A DNA stretch of 64,000 nt from Flavimobilis sp052324925 (GTDB lineage Bacteria; Actinomycetota; Actinomycetes; Actinomycetales; Cellulomonadaceae), in the NCBI GenBank assembly GCA_052324925.1, contig JBQPRE010000004.1; one strand, given 5' to 3'. Position 1 is the stretch's first letter, and each line of letters starts with the position of its first letter. A program made the position numbers and the translations under genes. The notes beneath the pieces were generated by a model. That model did not search any database and was not told the DNA's origin. It saw only the letters and a list, made by a program, of their open reading frames with translations. Below, in pieces: positions 51,174-61,001 of this stretch.

Positions 51174-51201
51174 TTGTGAATCTGGCGGTAGGCCCTATTC
51201 T
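51174..51201 (+). promoter_or_regulatory. Promoter of the RHS gene
   Basis: TTGTGA (51174-51179) and TATTCT (51196-51201) are 16 nt apart. The predicted start near 51208 lies downstream of the GTG at 51176, which supports the ATG at 51269 as the RHS start. The rest of the 51010-51268 interval holds nothing else that I can identify. Confidence 0.5.
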
Positions 51202-51268
51202 CCTCTCAGCGTCCGATGTGGGCGCGTCCACAGGGGCCGGCGGGGGTCGGCGAAGCGGGGATGGCGCA

Positions 51269-54200
51269 ATGGTGCGTTCTTCTGGTGTGCTGGGTCGTCG
51301 TGGCTGGTCGGCGTCGTGTGCGGCGGTGGCTGCGGTCGGGTCGCTCGCGGTTGCCGGTCAGTTGGTGCCGGCTGTGGCGGTGGCCGCGCCTGCCGCGGCT
51401 GTCCCGGTGAAGGTGACCTCGGCTGGTGCGACGAGCGAGGCTGCGGACGCGCTGACCGCGGTGCTTGCGGCCAAGCTGCAGGGCTCGCGTGTGGAGGATC
51501 TCTCGTCGCGGACGGAGTCCTCCAAGCGGTTCGCGAACCCTGAGGGCACCTGGACGGTGGAGGACTTCGGCCTGCCTGTGCAGGTCCAGGACGGCGACGG
51601 CACCTGGCAGGAGATCGACCTGACCCTGGAGACGGGCAGCGACGGCACGATCTCCCCACGCGTGAGCGCCACCCCGGTCGAGATCGGTGGCGGGGCGCCC
51701 GGTGAGCTGGGTCGCACCGAAGTCGCCGAGGACGCGTTGCTGGCAGTGACGTGGCCGGGCGGGGACCTGGGTGAGCCGGTGCTGGAGGGGCCGACTGCGG
51801 TCTACAAGGTCGACGAGACCTCGGACCTGCTGGTGACGGCCACCCGCACGGGGATGAACGTGCGCCTGCGTCTTAACGAGGCGCCGACCGAGCCTGTGGA
51901 CGAGGTTGTCCTGGGTCTGGAGGCGCGTGGTGGGACGCTCGTCGAGCGCGAGGGTGGCGTGGCGCTGCTGGACGAGGCTGGTGAGGTGCTGGGGCAGACT
52001 GCTGAGCTGGTGGCGTGGGACGACGCAGGTGAGGCTGGCGGTGCGGGGACGGAGGCCTCCGAGGTCGTCGAGCTGAGCCCGGAGCTGTCGAAGGCGACCA
52101 CGCGGACCGAGCGCGTGGCGGGAGCCAAGCGAGCAGTGCGCAGCCATAAGCTGCGCCTGGGCGTCCCCGAGGGGTTCCTCACCGACCCGGCGACGGTGTA
52201 TCCGGTGGTCATCGACCCGGACATCTCCTCGATGACGGGTCGTGGGGACACGTGGATGCGTTCGGGCACCGGCTCGAAGTCCACTGACTCCCAGCTCGTT
52301 GTCGGCAACACGAGCGCGACGGCGGCGGAAGCCCGCACCTACATCGGCTGGGAGATCGGTGACACCACGCGGCTGCCTGCGGGAGCCGAGATCCTCTCGG
52401 CGACGATGCAGCTGTTCCAGTTCGAGGCGAACTCCTGCATCGCGCGCCGGACGAACGTGCACCCTCTGGGGACTGCGTTCAGCGTGAGCGACACGTGGTC
52501 GAACCGTCCCACGGCCAAGACGGACACGGGGACCTCGACGTACTTCACCGACAACCGAGGCGGGGGAACATGCACGTCCTCCAACGGCTTCGTCAACGTG
52601 CCGCTGACGGCGATGGTGAAGTACTGGCAGGCCAACCCTGCGAAGAACTTCGGGCTCGTCCTCAACGTGCCCACGGAGAACATCGGCAACGAGCTGTTCT
52701 CCAAGCGGTACTGCTCGTGGAACGAAGACCCGAGCGCATCGGCGTGCAACCTGCACTCGCGCGGGCCGAAGCTGGCGATCACGTACACCAAGACGCCGCC
52801 CGCCCCAGGTATTCCGACGTTCGTGAGCACGGGAACGGCCGGATGGACGAGCAACCAGCGTCCGACGCTGACGACCTCGGGCAAGGACGCCTACACCGAC
52901 GCCGTGAAGTATGAGATGCAGATCCTGTCTGGGACGACCGTCGCTGCCTCGTGCACGACCGGGCAGGTGGCCTCAGGGGCGGCGGCGTCGTGCACGCCGA
53001 CGACCTCGCTTCCTGCGACCGGTGGGACGACGTACACGGTGCGGGCGCGCACGATCAACGCGCACGGCAAGGCGTCTGGCTGGTCAGGCACGCGCGCGCT
53101 CGGGCTCGACACGGTCGCACCTCCCGCCCCGACGATCAGCGCCACGGGCCTGAGCAACGGGGGCTGGAACGACGCGGCGCTGACCTCGAGCACGTTCACG
53201 TACACCGGTGGGACGGCGAACAACGTGGTGCGGTACATCGTCCGACGTGACGGTGGTGCGGAGACGTCGCTGGCCTCGACGAGCTCGGGCCCGGTGACCC
53301 ATGCGTGGAGCCCGCTTGCGGTGGGCGGGCACACGGTCACGGTGACCTCGGTGGATCGTGTAGGGAAGGTCTCGGCGCCGGCGACGTTCACGTTCGGTAC
53401 GGGCAAGCCCTCGATCACGGTGCCGGGCGCGGCGGGTGTCAAGGCGACGTCGTCGGTGCGGGTGGAGGCCATGGCTCCGGCCCCGGCTCCCGGGACGACG
53501 GTGACCGCCTACATCCGGTGGCGCAATATCGACGCCGGGTCGCAGACGTGGGGGACACCGGCTGTCCTGCCCTCGACGGTCTCGGGCACCACTGTGCGCG
53601 TCGCGCAGAACGTAGACGCGCATGCGGTGGCGGTCTGGATGGGTCGTGAGCGTCTGCACACGACACTCGAGATGCAGGTGTACTTCACCTACTCCCAGGC
53701 GGGGGCAGGTACGAAGTACACCGATGCGCGGCGGCTGTTCTACGTGCCGCACGCCTTCGGCAACGGCTTCCCGGTCGCGGAGGCGGGACCGGGGCAGGTG
53801 GCGCTGTGGACGGGGGAGATGCTCACCTCGGCCACCGACGTGTCGGTGCCGGGGTTCGGGTCGGAGCTGACGGTGTCGCGCACGTATGCGTCCTTCGACA
53901 ACGCTGCCAGCCTCCCTAGTCCCTTCGGACCGGGGTGGACGGCGTCCTTCGACGGCGCGGCCGGTGGCGCGGCGACCTATGACGTGGAGGACTCCACGGC
54001 CTTTGACGGCACGTTCGCGCTGGTGGACGAGGAGTTCAACGCGCTCCTCTTCGCTCACCCCGCAGGCAAGCAGGCGGGTGCTCCTCGCACGGGCCGCTAT
54101 GTCCCGCTGGACGTGGACACGGCTGGCACAGAGACGACCCTTGACGTCTCGGTCTCGGGGACGACCTACCGGCTGGTGCTGACCGAGGCTGACGGGACTC

Positions 54201-57200
54201 GGACGACGTGGGTGCGCACAGCGGTTGAGACGTGGGTCGTGGAGTCCGTCCAGGAGCCTGGCAACGCCTCGGCGACGACGTTCGGACGCGACGGCGCAGG
54301 CAGGATCACCCGGATCGTTGCGCCTGTGCCAGCCCGCAGCGGGTCGGCGATCACGTGCGCGGCTGGTGCGGAGCAGCCCGGGTGCCGGGTGCTGACGATC
54401 ACCTATGCGACCACCACGACGGGCACGCAGGTCGCCGGTCAGGTCTCCCAGGTCTCCTACACCGCCTTCGACCCGCAGACCTCGGCGATGCGCACGACGG
54501 TCGTGGCGACCTATGCGTACGACTCGGCAAAGCGCCTGGTCAAGGTGACCGACCCGCGCGCGGGTCTGTCGACGTCCTATGCCTACGGCGGCCTTACCAA
54601 GGCGGGCGTGCCGCAGCTGGCGTCCCTGACGCCGGCGGGTCTCGCGCCCTACACGTTCACCTACGCGAACCTCACCTCGGGCGGGATGGCCCTGACGGAC
54701 GCTCTCACAAAGGTTGACCGGGCCGCTGGGACGGGCGTGGCGGCGGCGCGGCTGGCATCGTTCGGGTACTTCGTGCCGCTCAGCACAGGCGCGGATGTCT
54801 CGGCGACGTCGGTGGCGCGCTGGGAGCAGCCAGGCGCGCCCACTGCGGCGTTCGTCGTCCTGGGGCAGGACGCCCCGGCGAGCCTCAACGCCCAGGCCCT
54901 CAGCGGGACGAATGGCCGCTACGGCTCGTACCAGTACACCGACGCCAGCGGCTACGTCCTCAACACCGCCGACTGGGGTGGGAGCTCCTGGAACCTCACC
55001 GCGACCCGGTACGACTCCGGGGGCCGGGTGATCCATGAGCTCGACGAGCGCGGGATCGCAGCGATCCTTGCCGAGCGCGCCGCTGGGCGGACTCCGCTGG
55101 TCGACTCCTTTGCGACGCTGACGCGGTTCAACGCGGAGATCAAGGCGGCCACCGCGATCACTCCGGCCGTGGGCGCTGTCGTGCCTGCGGGCACGGTGCT
55201 GGTGCCGGCGGGGGCACGTGTCACGGACACGTGGGCGCCTGCGGTCGAGTACACGGGTCCTGACGGCACGGTGCAGCTGGGCCGGTTGCACACGCGCACG
55301 ACGTTCGACGCGGGCGCGCCGAACTCCGGCATCAACCACAAGACCGGGCTGGCGTGGAACCTTGCGACCGAGCAAGTCACCTACCTCGTGCCTGCCAGTG
55401 CCGGCACGACCGACCCGGCCGGGACGGTCGATGTGACCGGCGCCGTGGAGATCTCCCGGACCCGGACGGGGTATGACCCGATCGACGGGGCGAGCGTGAC
55501 AGGGGAGACCTCGGGCTGGGTGCTGGGGGCAGCCACGTCTCAGACGACGGTGGACCCTGACGCGCCCGACCTGGTGACCCGCACGCGGTTCGACGCGCTC
55601 GGTCGCACGCTGGAGGTGCGTGAGCCCACCTCGGACGGCACCGATGACCGCACGACCCGCACGCTCTACTACACCGCCGACGCTCAGAGCGCCGGGGACT
55701 TCACCGACGCGCGCTGCGGGGCCAAGCCGGCCTGGGCGGGCATGGAGTGCTTGACGCGATCTGCTGCGGGAACGGCGAAGAAGGCCGAGACGCTCACCGA
55801 GTACAGCCACTACATGGCGAGCGCGAAGACGGTCGAGAAGGCTGGGGGCGCCACGCGTACCACGACGACGACCTTCGACAACGCTGGTCGCGAGACGCAG
55901 GTCGCAACGACGGCGTCAGGGCTGACGGGCTCGACGGCGCGGCCTGCGACCCGGTACACCTACCACCCGGCCACGGGCCTGAAGACGGAGACCGCGACAG
56001 TCGACGGCGCCAGTGTGATCGCGAAGGTGAGTGAGACCTTCGACGGGTGGGGTCGCCAGATCGCCTATGCGGACTCGGTGACGGGTTCGGCGTCGGCGAG
56101 CACGACGTATGACGCCGCGGGGCGTGTGGCGTCGTTCACCGACACGCTGGGCCGCGCGACGACCAACACCTACGAGCCCTACACCGGTCGTCTGGTGGGT
56201 CAGACCGTGGCGGGCGTGGGGTCGTTCAGTGCGACGTACTCGAACGTCGGGGACCTGCTGACCCAGAAGATGCCGGGCGGCCTCGTGCAGACGAGCACGT
56301 ATGACCGCACCGGCCAGGAAACCGCACTGTTCTACGCGATCAACGGCGTGGAAGCCTACAGCTGGACCTTGGACCGTGACTCGCAGGGGCGCATCTCGAA
56401 GATGAACGGTCCCTCGCCCGACGGGAACGGGCGCGTGCAGTCCTACAGGTATGACCGTCCGGGCCGTCTCACCCAGGTCAAGGACACCGCCGCAGGCGTC
56501 TGCACGAGCCGGAATTACACCTTCGACGCCGCGGGCCACCGCACGAACCTCAGCACGAACGTGGGTGATGGTAAGTGCGCGGGCGGCAGCGACGTGGTGC
56601 GGTCGTGGAGCTATGACAAGGCCGACCGCGTCCAGAACGCCGGGACGGGCCAGGGCTCCTACGTGTATGACGCGCTGGGCCGTCAGACGCTGGTGCCAGC
56701 GGTGGATGCGCCGGGTGGGTCGGACATCGAGATCGCCTACTTCGACGACGACCTCGCAAGGTCGATCACCACAGGGGGAACGTCGACGACGTTCGACCTG
56801 GACGCGCTGGCACGTCGCTCGGTGACCACCACCACGGGCGGGGCTGCGAGCGTGGTGACGCGGGTGTACTCCGACACCTCTGACAACCCGACCGGGGCCC
56901 GTGAGATGTCTGATGGGGTGACGCGCACGAGCTCGTATGCGGGTGCGATCGCCGGCGACATGCTTTACACGCAGGTAGACTCCGAGGAAGCGACGCTGAC
57001 GTCGGTGGGGATCGCCGACCCGATCGGCTCGGTCGTGGCCACGCTCACGCTGAGCGACGTCGGCGGTGTGCGGACCGCTCTGCCGGGGGACGGTTCGGGC
57101 CTGGCGGTCTATGACGAGTACGGCAACCGCGCTGGCGCTGGGGTGAAGGCCGGGGCGCTGGACTACGGATGGCTGGGTGGAAAGGAACGGGCCTCGGATC

Positions 57201-57778
57201 CCTCGGGCCTTTTGCTTATGGGGGTGCGCCTGTTCAACTCGGTCACGGGCTTGTTCACCTCTGTCGACCCAGTGGTCGGTGGCAACGAGAGCGTGTATGG
57301 GTATCCGAACGATCCGATCAACAAGCTCGACCTCGACGGCAATGCGTGGAACTGGAAAGCAATCGCGATTACGTCAGCGGTCGTACTGGTTGGTGCGGCT
57401 GCGTGCATCTCGTTCCCTGCATCGTGCGGGGCCGTTGCTGTTGGCGTTGCACGCGTCGCGGTTGCTGTTGGATCGAAGGTCGCCGCCAGAGCCGCTCCTG
57501 CCACGAGGATCTCGAACGTGGCACGACGAGGCCAAAGCTTGCGAAGGTTCCAGCCTGTTTCTGCGAAGGTAGCGAATCGCGCCGGGGCGAAGTTCGTCGG
57601 GAGTGGGGCAAAGTCGGGTAAAGTTGGAACTGTCAGTCGAGACGGGCTGCGCCGGTACCGGCCGCCAATGGTGAAGGAGTCGGGGCGAAAGGTGGCGAAC
57701 TTTGAGACCAGAAGCAAGCCCTCTGGGCGTTGGAACTATCCAAATCGAACATACAACGGGCACCTAGATGTCCGCTGA
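51269..57778 (+). CDS. Secreted RHS-repeat polymorphic toxin with variable C-terminal tip
   Basis: About 2,169 residues. Order: Sec signal peptide (residues 1-45, basic RRGW then a long hydrophobic stretch and AVAAP); a DNRLRE-type domain (about 310-507, GDTWMRSGTGSKSTDSQLVV); Ig-like beta modules (about 510-720); a DUF6531-like RHS entry segment (about 830-880, TSATDVSVPGFGSELTVSRT); many YD repeats (about 980-1960); and the RHS core (about 1965-2026, GLFTSVDPVVGGNESVYGYP). The last 143 residues after LDLDGN differ in character: a hydrophobic stretch, then a basic domain ending RWNYPNRTYNGHLDVR. RHS shells encapsulate and release such toxin tips. I cannot assign the tip; a small RNase-type fold is possible. 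The immunity candidate overlaps the 3' end. Confidence 0.9.
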   Translation: MVRSSGVLGRRGWSASCAAVAAVGSLAVAGQLVPAVAVAAPAAAVPVKVTSAGATSEAADALTAVLAAKLQGSRVEDLSSRTESSKRFANPEGTWTVEDFGLPVQVQDGDGTWQEIDLTLETGSDGTISPRVSATPVEIGGGAPGELGRTEVAEDALLAVTWPGGDLGEPVLEGPTAVYKVDETSDLLVTATRTGMNVRLRLNEAPTEPVDEVVLGLEARGGTLVEREGGVALLDEAGEVLGQTAELVAWDDAGEAGGAGTEASEVVELSPELSKATTRTERVAGAKRAVRSHKLRLGVPEGFLTDPATVYPVVIDPDISSMTGRGDTWMRSGTGSKSTDSQLVVGNTSATAAEARTYIGWEIGDTTRLPAGAEILSATMQLFQFEANSCIARRTNVHPLGTAFSVSDTWSNRPTAKTDTGTSTYFTDNRGGGTCTSSNGFVNVPLTAMVKYWQANPAKNFGLVLNVPTENIGNELFSKRYCSWNEDPSASACNLHSRGPKLAITYTKTPPAPGIPTFVSTGTAGWTSNQRPTLTTSGKDAYTDAVKYEMQILSGTTVAASCTTGQVASGAAASCTPTTSLPATGGTTYTVRARTINAHGKASGWSGTRALGLDTVAPPAPTISATGLSNGGWNDAALTSSTFTYTGGTANNVVRYIVRRDGGAETSLASTSSGPVTHAWSPLAVGGHTVTVTSVDRVGKVSAPATFTFGTGKPSITVPGAAGVKATSSVRVEAMAPAPAPGTTVTAYIRWRNIDAGSQTWGTPAVLPSTVSGTTVRVAQNVDAHAVAVWMGRERLHTTLEMQVYFTYSQAGAGTKYTDARRLFYVPHAFGNGFPVAEAGPGQVALWTGEMLTSATDVSVPGFGSELTVSRTYASFDNAASLPSPFGPGWTASFDGAAGGAATYDVEDSTAFDGTFALVDEEFNALLFAHPAGKQAGAPRTGRYVPLDVDTAGTETTLDVSVSGTTYRLVLTEADGTRTTWVRTAVETWVVESVQEPGNASATTFGRDGAGRITRIVAPVPARSGSAITCAAGAEQPGCRVLTITYATTTTGTQVAGQVSQVSYTAFDPQTSAMRTTVVATYAYDSAKRLVKVTDPRAGLSTSYAYGGLTKAGVPQLASLTPAGLAPYTFTYANLTSGGMALTDALTKVDRAAGTGVAAARLASFGYFVPLSTGADVSATSVARWEQPGAPTAAFVVLGQDAPASLNAQALSGTNGRYGSYQYTDASGYVLNTADWGGSSWNLTATRYDSGGRVIHELDERGIAAILAERAAGRTPLVDSFATLTRFNAEIKAATAITPAVGAVVPAGTVLVPAGARVTDTWAPAVEYTGPDGTVQLGRLHTRTTFDAGAPNSGINHKTGLAWNLATEQVTYLVPASAGTTDPAGTVDVTGAVEISRTRTGYDPIDGASVTGETSGWVLGAATSQTTVDPDAPDLVTRTRFDALGRTLEVREPTSDGTDDRTTRTLYYTADAQSAGDFTDARCGAKPAWAGMECLTRSAAGTAKKAETLTEYSHYMASAKTVEKAGGATRTTTTTFDNAGRETQVATTASGLTGSTARPATRYTYHPATGLKTETATVDGASVIAKVSETFDGWGRQIAYADSVTGSASASTTYDAAGRVASFTDTLGRATTNTYEPYTGRLVGQTVAGVGSFSATYSNVGDLLTQKMPGGLVQTSTYDRTGQETALFYAINGVEAYSWTLDRDSQGRISKMNGPSPDGNGRVQSYRYDRPGRLTQVKDTAAGVCTSRNYTFDAAGHRTNLSTNVGDGKCAGGSDVVRSWSYDKADRVQNAGTGQGSYVYDALGRQTLVPAVDAPGGSDIEIAYFDDDLARSITTGGTSTTFDLDALARRSVTTTTGGAASVVTRVYSDTSDNPTGAREMSDGVTRTSSYAGAIAGDMLYTQVDSEEATLTSVGIADPIGSVVATLTLSDVGGVRTALPGDGSGLAVYDEYGNRAGAGVKAGALDYGWLGGKERASDPSGLLLMGVRLFNSVTGLFTSVDPVVGGNESVYGYPNDPINKLDLDGNAWNWKAIAITSAVVLVGAAACISFPASCGAVAVGVARVAVAVGSKVAARAAPATRISNVARRGQSLRRFQPVSAKVANRAGAKFVGSGAKSGKVGTVSRDGLRRYRPPMVKESGRKVANFETRSKPSGRWNYPNRTYNGHLDVR

Positions 57779-58214
57779 TCGCAAGTCGATGTTTCGTGGA
57801 GCTGACCTTGCGGTGGTTTCGGTAGCAGAGATGGAGGAGTTCCGAGAACCGGATGCAGAGTCCTTCGGCAAAGCTGGCGCTCGGTGGAAGACCCGCTTCG
57901 GTATCACGATTGTAGACCGCACGATTACGGGCCGTGGTCGCGGGTGGGGGGCTGGCCTAGGTGTCTGGCGAATGCCCCGACGTCGGCACCCTATTCCACT
58001 CTGGCTAGGGACTTCTTTCGAAGTCTGTTCCGAGGGCCACCCAAGTCCTTCCAGAAATGCTCTCTCCTGTCGGGAACTCAGCGACGAGGAGGTGTTTGTC
58101 GAGGCCGTTCGACGTCTGGCGTCGCTCGAGGGAAGGGTGTTCAGCGGGCAGGAGCTAAAACATGAACTGGGGAAGATCTTCGATGTCTGCGACCCCGACA
58201 GTGAAGCTCTCTGA
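57768..58214 (+). CDS. Candidate immunity protein for the RHS toxin tip
   Basis: A 148-residue soluble protein whose ATG lies inside the last codons of the RHS gene (11-nt overlap, different frame). That is the standard place of a cognate immunity gene in RHS/polymorphic toxin loci. No family is recognisable; there are acidic stretches (VAEMEEFREPDAE, RELSDEEVFVEAVRRLASLEG) fitting a partner for the basic toxin tip. The GC content is visibly lower than in the core genes, consistent with transfer as a tip-plus-immunity cassette. The middle section (RMPRRRHPIPLWLG) looks less protein-like, so a frameshift cannot be excluded. It ends 7 nt before the IS30 element. Confidence 0.62.
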   Translation: MSADRKSMFRGADLAVVSVAEMEEFREPDAESFGKAGARWKTRFGITIVDRTITGRGRGWGAGLGVWRMPRRRHPIPLWLGTSFEVCSEGHPSPSRNALSCRELSDEEVFVEAVRRLASLEGRVFSGQELKHELGKIFDVCDPDSEAL

Positions 58215-58221
58215 GCTTGAT

Positions 58222-59318
58222 GGCGGCAGTGTCATGTCGTCGTAGCAACACTGCAGGTCTCCGACAGGATCCGATGTGAGACCACGACGCCAGATTAGAG
58301 CCTCGGACCGCGCTGAGATCTCGACCGGCCTCAAGGCTGGCTGGGGCGTGCGGCACATCGCTGCGCACCTGGACCGTTCCCCGTCGGTCACCTCCCGGGA
58401 GATCAAGCGCAACCGCACCAAGGCCGGCCTCTACAAGATGGTCTATGCCGACGCCCAAGCCGAGCAGCGACGTGGGCGCGCTCAGGACGGCAAGATCGAG
58501 TCCGACCCCGTCCTGCGCGCCCGGATCCCTGGGGGCCTCAAGCGTTCCCGCACCCGCGGCAGATCGCGGGTCGCTTGCGTCTGGAAGCGTCCGAGCCCAC
58601 TGTGGCCACCATGGCTCACTCCACACCTGCCGGCGGTGGGCAGGTCTCGGCCGAGACGATCTACCGCTTCATCTACGCCCTGCCCAGGGCGAGCTCGCCC
58701 GCCACGGGGTTATGTTGCGCTCCAAGCGCACCCGCCGCGCCCCGCGCAAGCAGGTGGGTGAGCGCGGTGCGCCGATCGTGGGGATGATCTCCATCGACGA
58801 CCGCCCCGCCGACGTTGCCGACCGGCGTACCCCAGGGGCTTGGGAGGGTGACCTCATCATCGGCGCGCACGGCACGTCCGCGGCGGCGACGCTGGTGGAG
58901 CGCACCACGCGATTCACGATCATCTGCGGCCTGTCCGAGGGCAAGAAGGCACCCGCACTAGCCGATGTGCTCAGCGAGCAACTGGGCGTCTTCCCCGAGG
59001 TGATGCGCACGTCGCTGACGTGGGATCAGGGCTCGGAGATGGCCGAGCATGCGCGGCTGACGGTCGCGGCGAACCTGCCGTTTGACTTCGCCCATCCACA
59101 CTCGCCGTGGGACCGGGGGACGAATGAGAACAGTAACGGCTTAATTCGCGAGTGCCTGCCCAAGGGAACGTACATCACCAGCAACCAGGCCTACCTGACG
59201 ATGATCGCTGACGAGCGGGGCGACCGGCCGCGGGCGTCGTTGGGGCTCTTCACGCCGCGGCAGAAGTTCCCCGAGCTCCTGCGGGCCGGCGTTCCCTCGA
59301 CGCCTTGACACCGCCGCG
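58222..59318 (+). mobile_element. IS30-family insertion sequence, about 1.1 kb
   Basis: Terminal inverted repeats are visible: left GGCGGCAGTGTCATGTCGTC (from 58222) and right, on the other strand, CGCGGCGGTGTCAAGGCGTC (ending 59318). They agree at 17 of 21 positions over the full 21 bp. The element encloses a single IS30-type transposase frame and has the usual family length. It is inserted directly after the RHS immunity gene. No clear short target duplication could be recognised. Confidence 0.8.
58276..59308 (+). pseudogene. IS30-family transposase broken by two frameshifts
   Basis: The reading starts at GTG 58276 with the IS30 helix-turn-helix (RASDRAEISTGLKAGWGVRHIAAHL, SPSVTSREIKRN). 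Homology then shifts to a second frame at about 58535-58565 (RLRLEASEPTVATM ... SAETIYRFIYALP) and to a third at about 58685 (GELARHGVMLRSKRTRRAP). The DDE catalytic core lies in that last frame: GAWEGDLIIG, TWDQGSEMAEH and NENSNGLIRECLPKG. All motifs are there but no single frame encodes them, so the copy is inactive unless the shifts are sequencing errors. Confidence 0.82.
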
Positions 59319-59361
59319 GACACGGTTGGAGGTCCGAGGGAACGGCCACGCGTTGACCTAC

Positions 59362-60592
59362 CTACAGGCCCTGGGAGCCGGGCTCATGCGGTCCGACGTC
59401 GCTTGCTGAGACCTGCTTGTGGAGGGCGCCGAACGGCGCGGATGTCGCGGACGGGCGCTCAGCGCTCGGCGCGCGGGCCAGATCGGTCCAGGTCGCGAGG
59501 CGTGTCGCTTCGGCCTCGGCAGGTCGAGGCGCGAGCGGAGAGGGGTGCTCGACGTCGTAGCGGTCGCGGTAGACGGCGATCGCCGCGAGCAGTTGCTCGC
59601 GGCCCGGCAGGTGCGGGTCGATGTGACCCGCCCACGGGGTCGTCGCCGCGGCTTCGACAAGGACGCGGGTTCGTTCGGTGATGTGTTCGGCGTTGATCGC
59701 CAGGGCATCGTCGAGACCTTGGTCCTGGGCGCGCACAGGCCGGATGAGATCCTCGAGCTCGACGTCGGTCGTCAGGTCGATGCCGGTGAGGTGGGCGTAC
59801 TTGCGCAGGCGCGCGGCCAGGACGGCGGCAGCGTCTCGCATGTGCTCGAGTCCGTCGGCGCCGAACTGGGTCAGGAGCTCGTCGACGTCGACGTCAGCGT
59901 CGGTGAGCCGGTCGACGACGACCCCGAGAGCACCCAGTCTCGGTGAAGAGGTGACGGCAGCCGCGTCGGTGGCTGGCATCGCGGCCGTGATGCGCTCGAT
60001 GAGCGCCGCGCGTCCCCGTTCGACGCGTTCGCCAGCGGCCAGGGACAGCAGCAGGTCCCGCTCGGCGTGCAGGCGCGAGAGCGAGTGGTGCTCGCTCGTC
60101 CAGCGCTCTGAGGTCTCGTGGGCGGTGAGCTCGGCCCCCGAGGTGGAGATGATGCGTTCCAGCGTGGAGCGCCAGGTGTCGAGGTCGGCAGCAGCGAGGA
60201 GACGTTCGCGGTCGGGCTCGGGGTCTTGCTGACCGACCCAGGTGGTGTTGGCCTTGCGGCCGCGGGTTATGGCGACGTAGTAGGTCTCGCGGGTCATGGA
60301 GGTGTCGGAGGGTACGACGACGTGGCCGATGTCGACGGTGGTGCCCTGGGCGCGGTGGGCGGTGATGGCGTAGCCGAGTTCGCCGTGCTCGGCGAGGTTC
60401 GCGCGGGGGATGACGAATGTGGCGCCGTCTTCGGTGTCGGTGCGTTGGGCGTGGACCTTGGTGCGGGTGATGGAGGTGATGCGTAGCGGGGTGCCGTTGC
60501 GGATGAAGTCCCCGCGGGAGTCGAGCAGAGTGCGGTCAACCTTGCGGTAGAGGACCTGGTCGCCCACGCCGGCGTCGGCGCCGGCGCGCAGG
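59362..60592 (-). pseudogene. Conjugative relaxase/helicase fragment (TraA/MobF type), copy 1
   Basis: A minus-strand frame carrying only the C-terminal part of a TrwC/TraA-type relaxase-helicase: GVGDQVLYRKVDRTLLDSRGD, GELGYAITAHRAQGTTVDIGH (helicase motif V/VI region), RETYYVAITRGRKANTTWVG and a long helical tail. The relaxase domain and Walker A region are missing. Homology begins abruptly at 60592, where it abuts the HNH toxin cassette in the opposite orientation. The C-terminus (ending HEPGSQGL) is different from copy 2, so one of the two ends may be rearranged. Confidence 0.8.
59532..60592 (-). repeat. Direct repeat, copy 1 (relaxase 3' part)
   Basis: This 1,061-bp segment is nearly identical to 61816-62876 and in the same orientation, with constant offset 2,284 and only scattered substitutions. 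No gaps are needed, so both copies are the same length. Confidence 0.85.
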
Positions 60593-60593
60593 C

Positions 60594-61001
60594 CGGTTCC
60601 TGTGGAAGTACAAGTGGGACATTGCGCTCACGGTGGCCGCAGTTGTGGTGTCCGCGGCGGGTGGTGCGCTCCTCGCGGCGCGGGTGGCGCGGGCTGGCAG
60701 CATGGTGGTGCGGCATGCTGCCTTCACCAACACCCTCCGAACGTCCGCGAGATATGGTCGCCATGCGAAGAGTGGCTTCAGTGCTGCAACTAAGAAGTGG
60801 GCTCAGAGGTCGGTGGGGAAGTCGTGCTCCTCGTGCGGGCGCGTCATGACCAAGCCGTCAAAAAGCGTTAAGGGAGTCAAAAAGGATATGTCCCAGCTAG
60901 AGGTGGACCATATTGTTGCGAAGTCCCGTGGGGGTAACAACTCATCGTTCAATGCCCGGCCGCTGTGCGCGAGGTGCAACAACATCAAGGGGGCGAGGTA
61001 G
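60594..61001 (+). pseudogene. Orphan RHS C-terminal tip: HNH nuclease toxin module without its RHS body
   Basis: The open frame runs in from the junction at 60592 and reads RFLWKYKWDIALTVAAVVV, a hydrophobic stretch like the one that starts toxin tips after an RHS core. It ends with an HNH nuclease: CSSCGRVM ... LEVDHIVAKSRGGNNSSFNARPLCARCNN, the two Cys pairs and the D-H of the HNH finger. There is no RHS core, signal peptide or start codon upstream; a GTG at 60633 is merely the first possible start. The DNA is visibly lower in GC than the flanks. It fits a displaced toxin tip kept after tip exchange. Confidence 0.75.

Noticed and set aside
51176..51268. An upstream GTG start for the RHS gene
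   Set aside because: The GTG at 51176 overlaps the -35 box of the likely promoter and would put 31 non-hydrophobic residues before the signal peptide.
57884..58165. A 93-codon frame inside the RHS immunity gene
   Set aside because: It is out of frame with the overlapping start at 57768, lacks a ribosome-binding site and gives a Pro/Arg/Ser-rich product.
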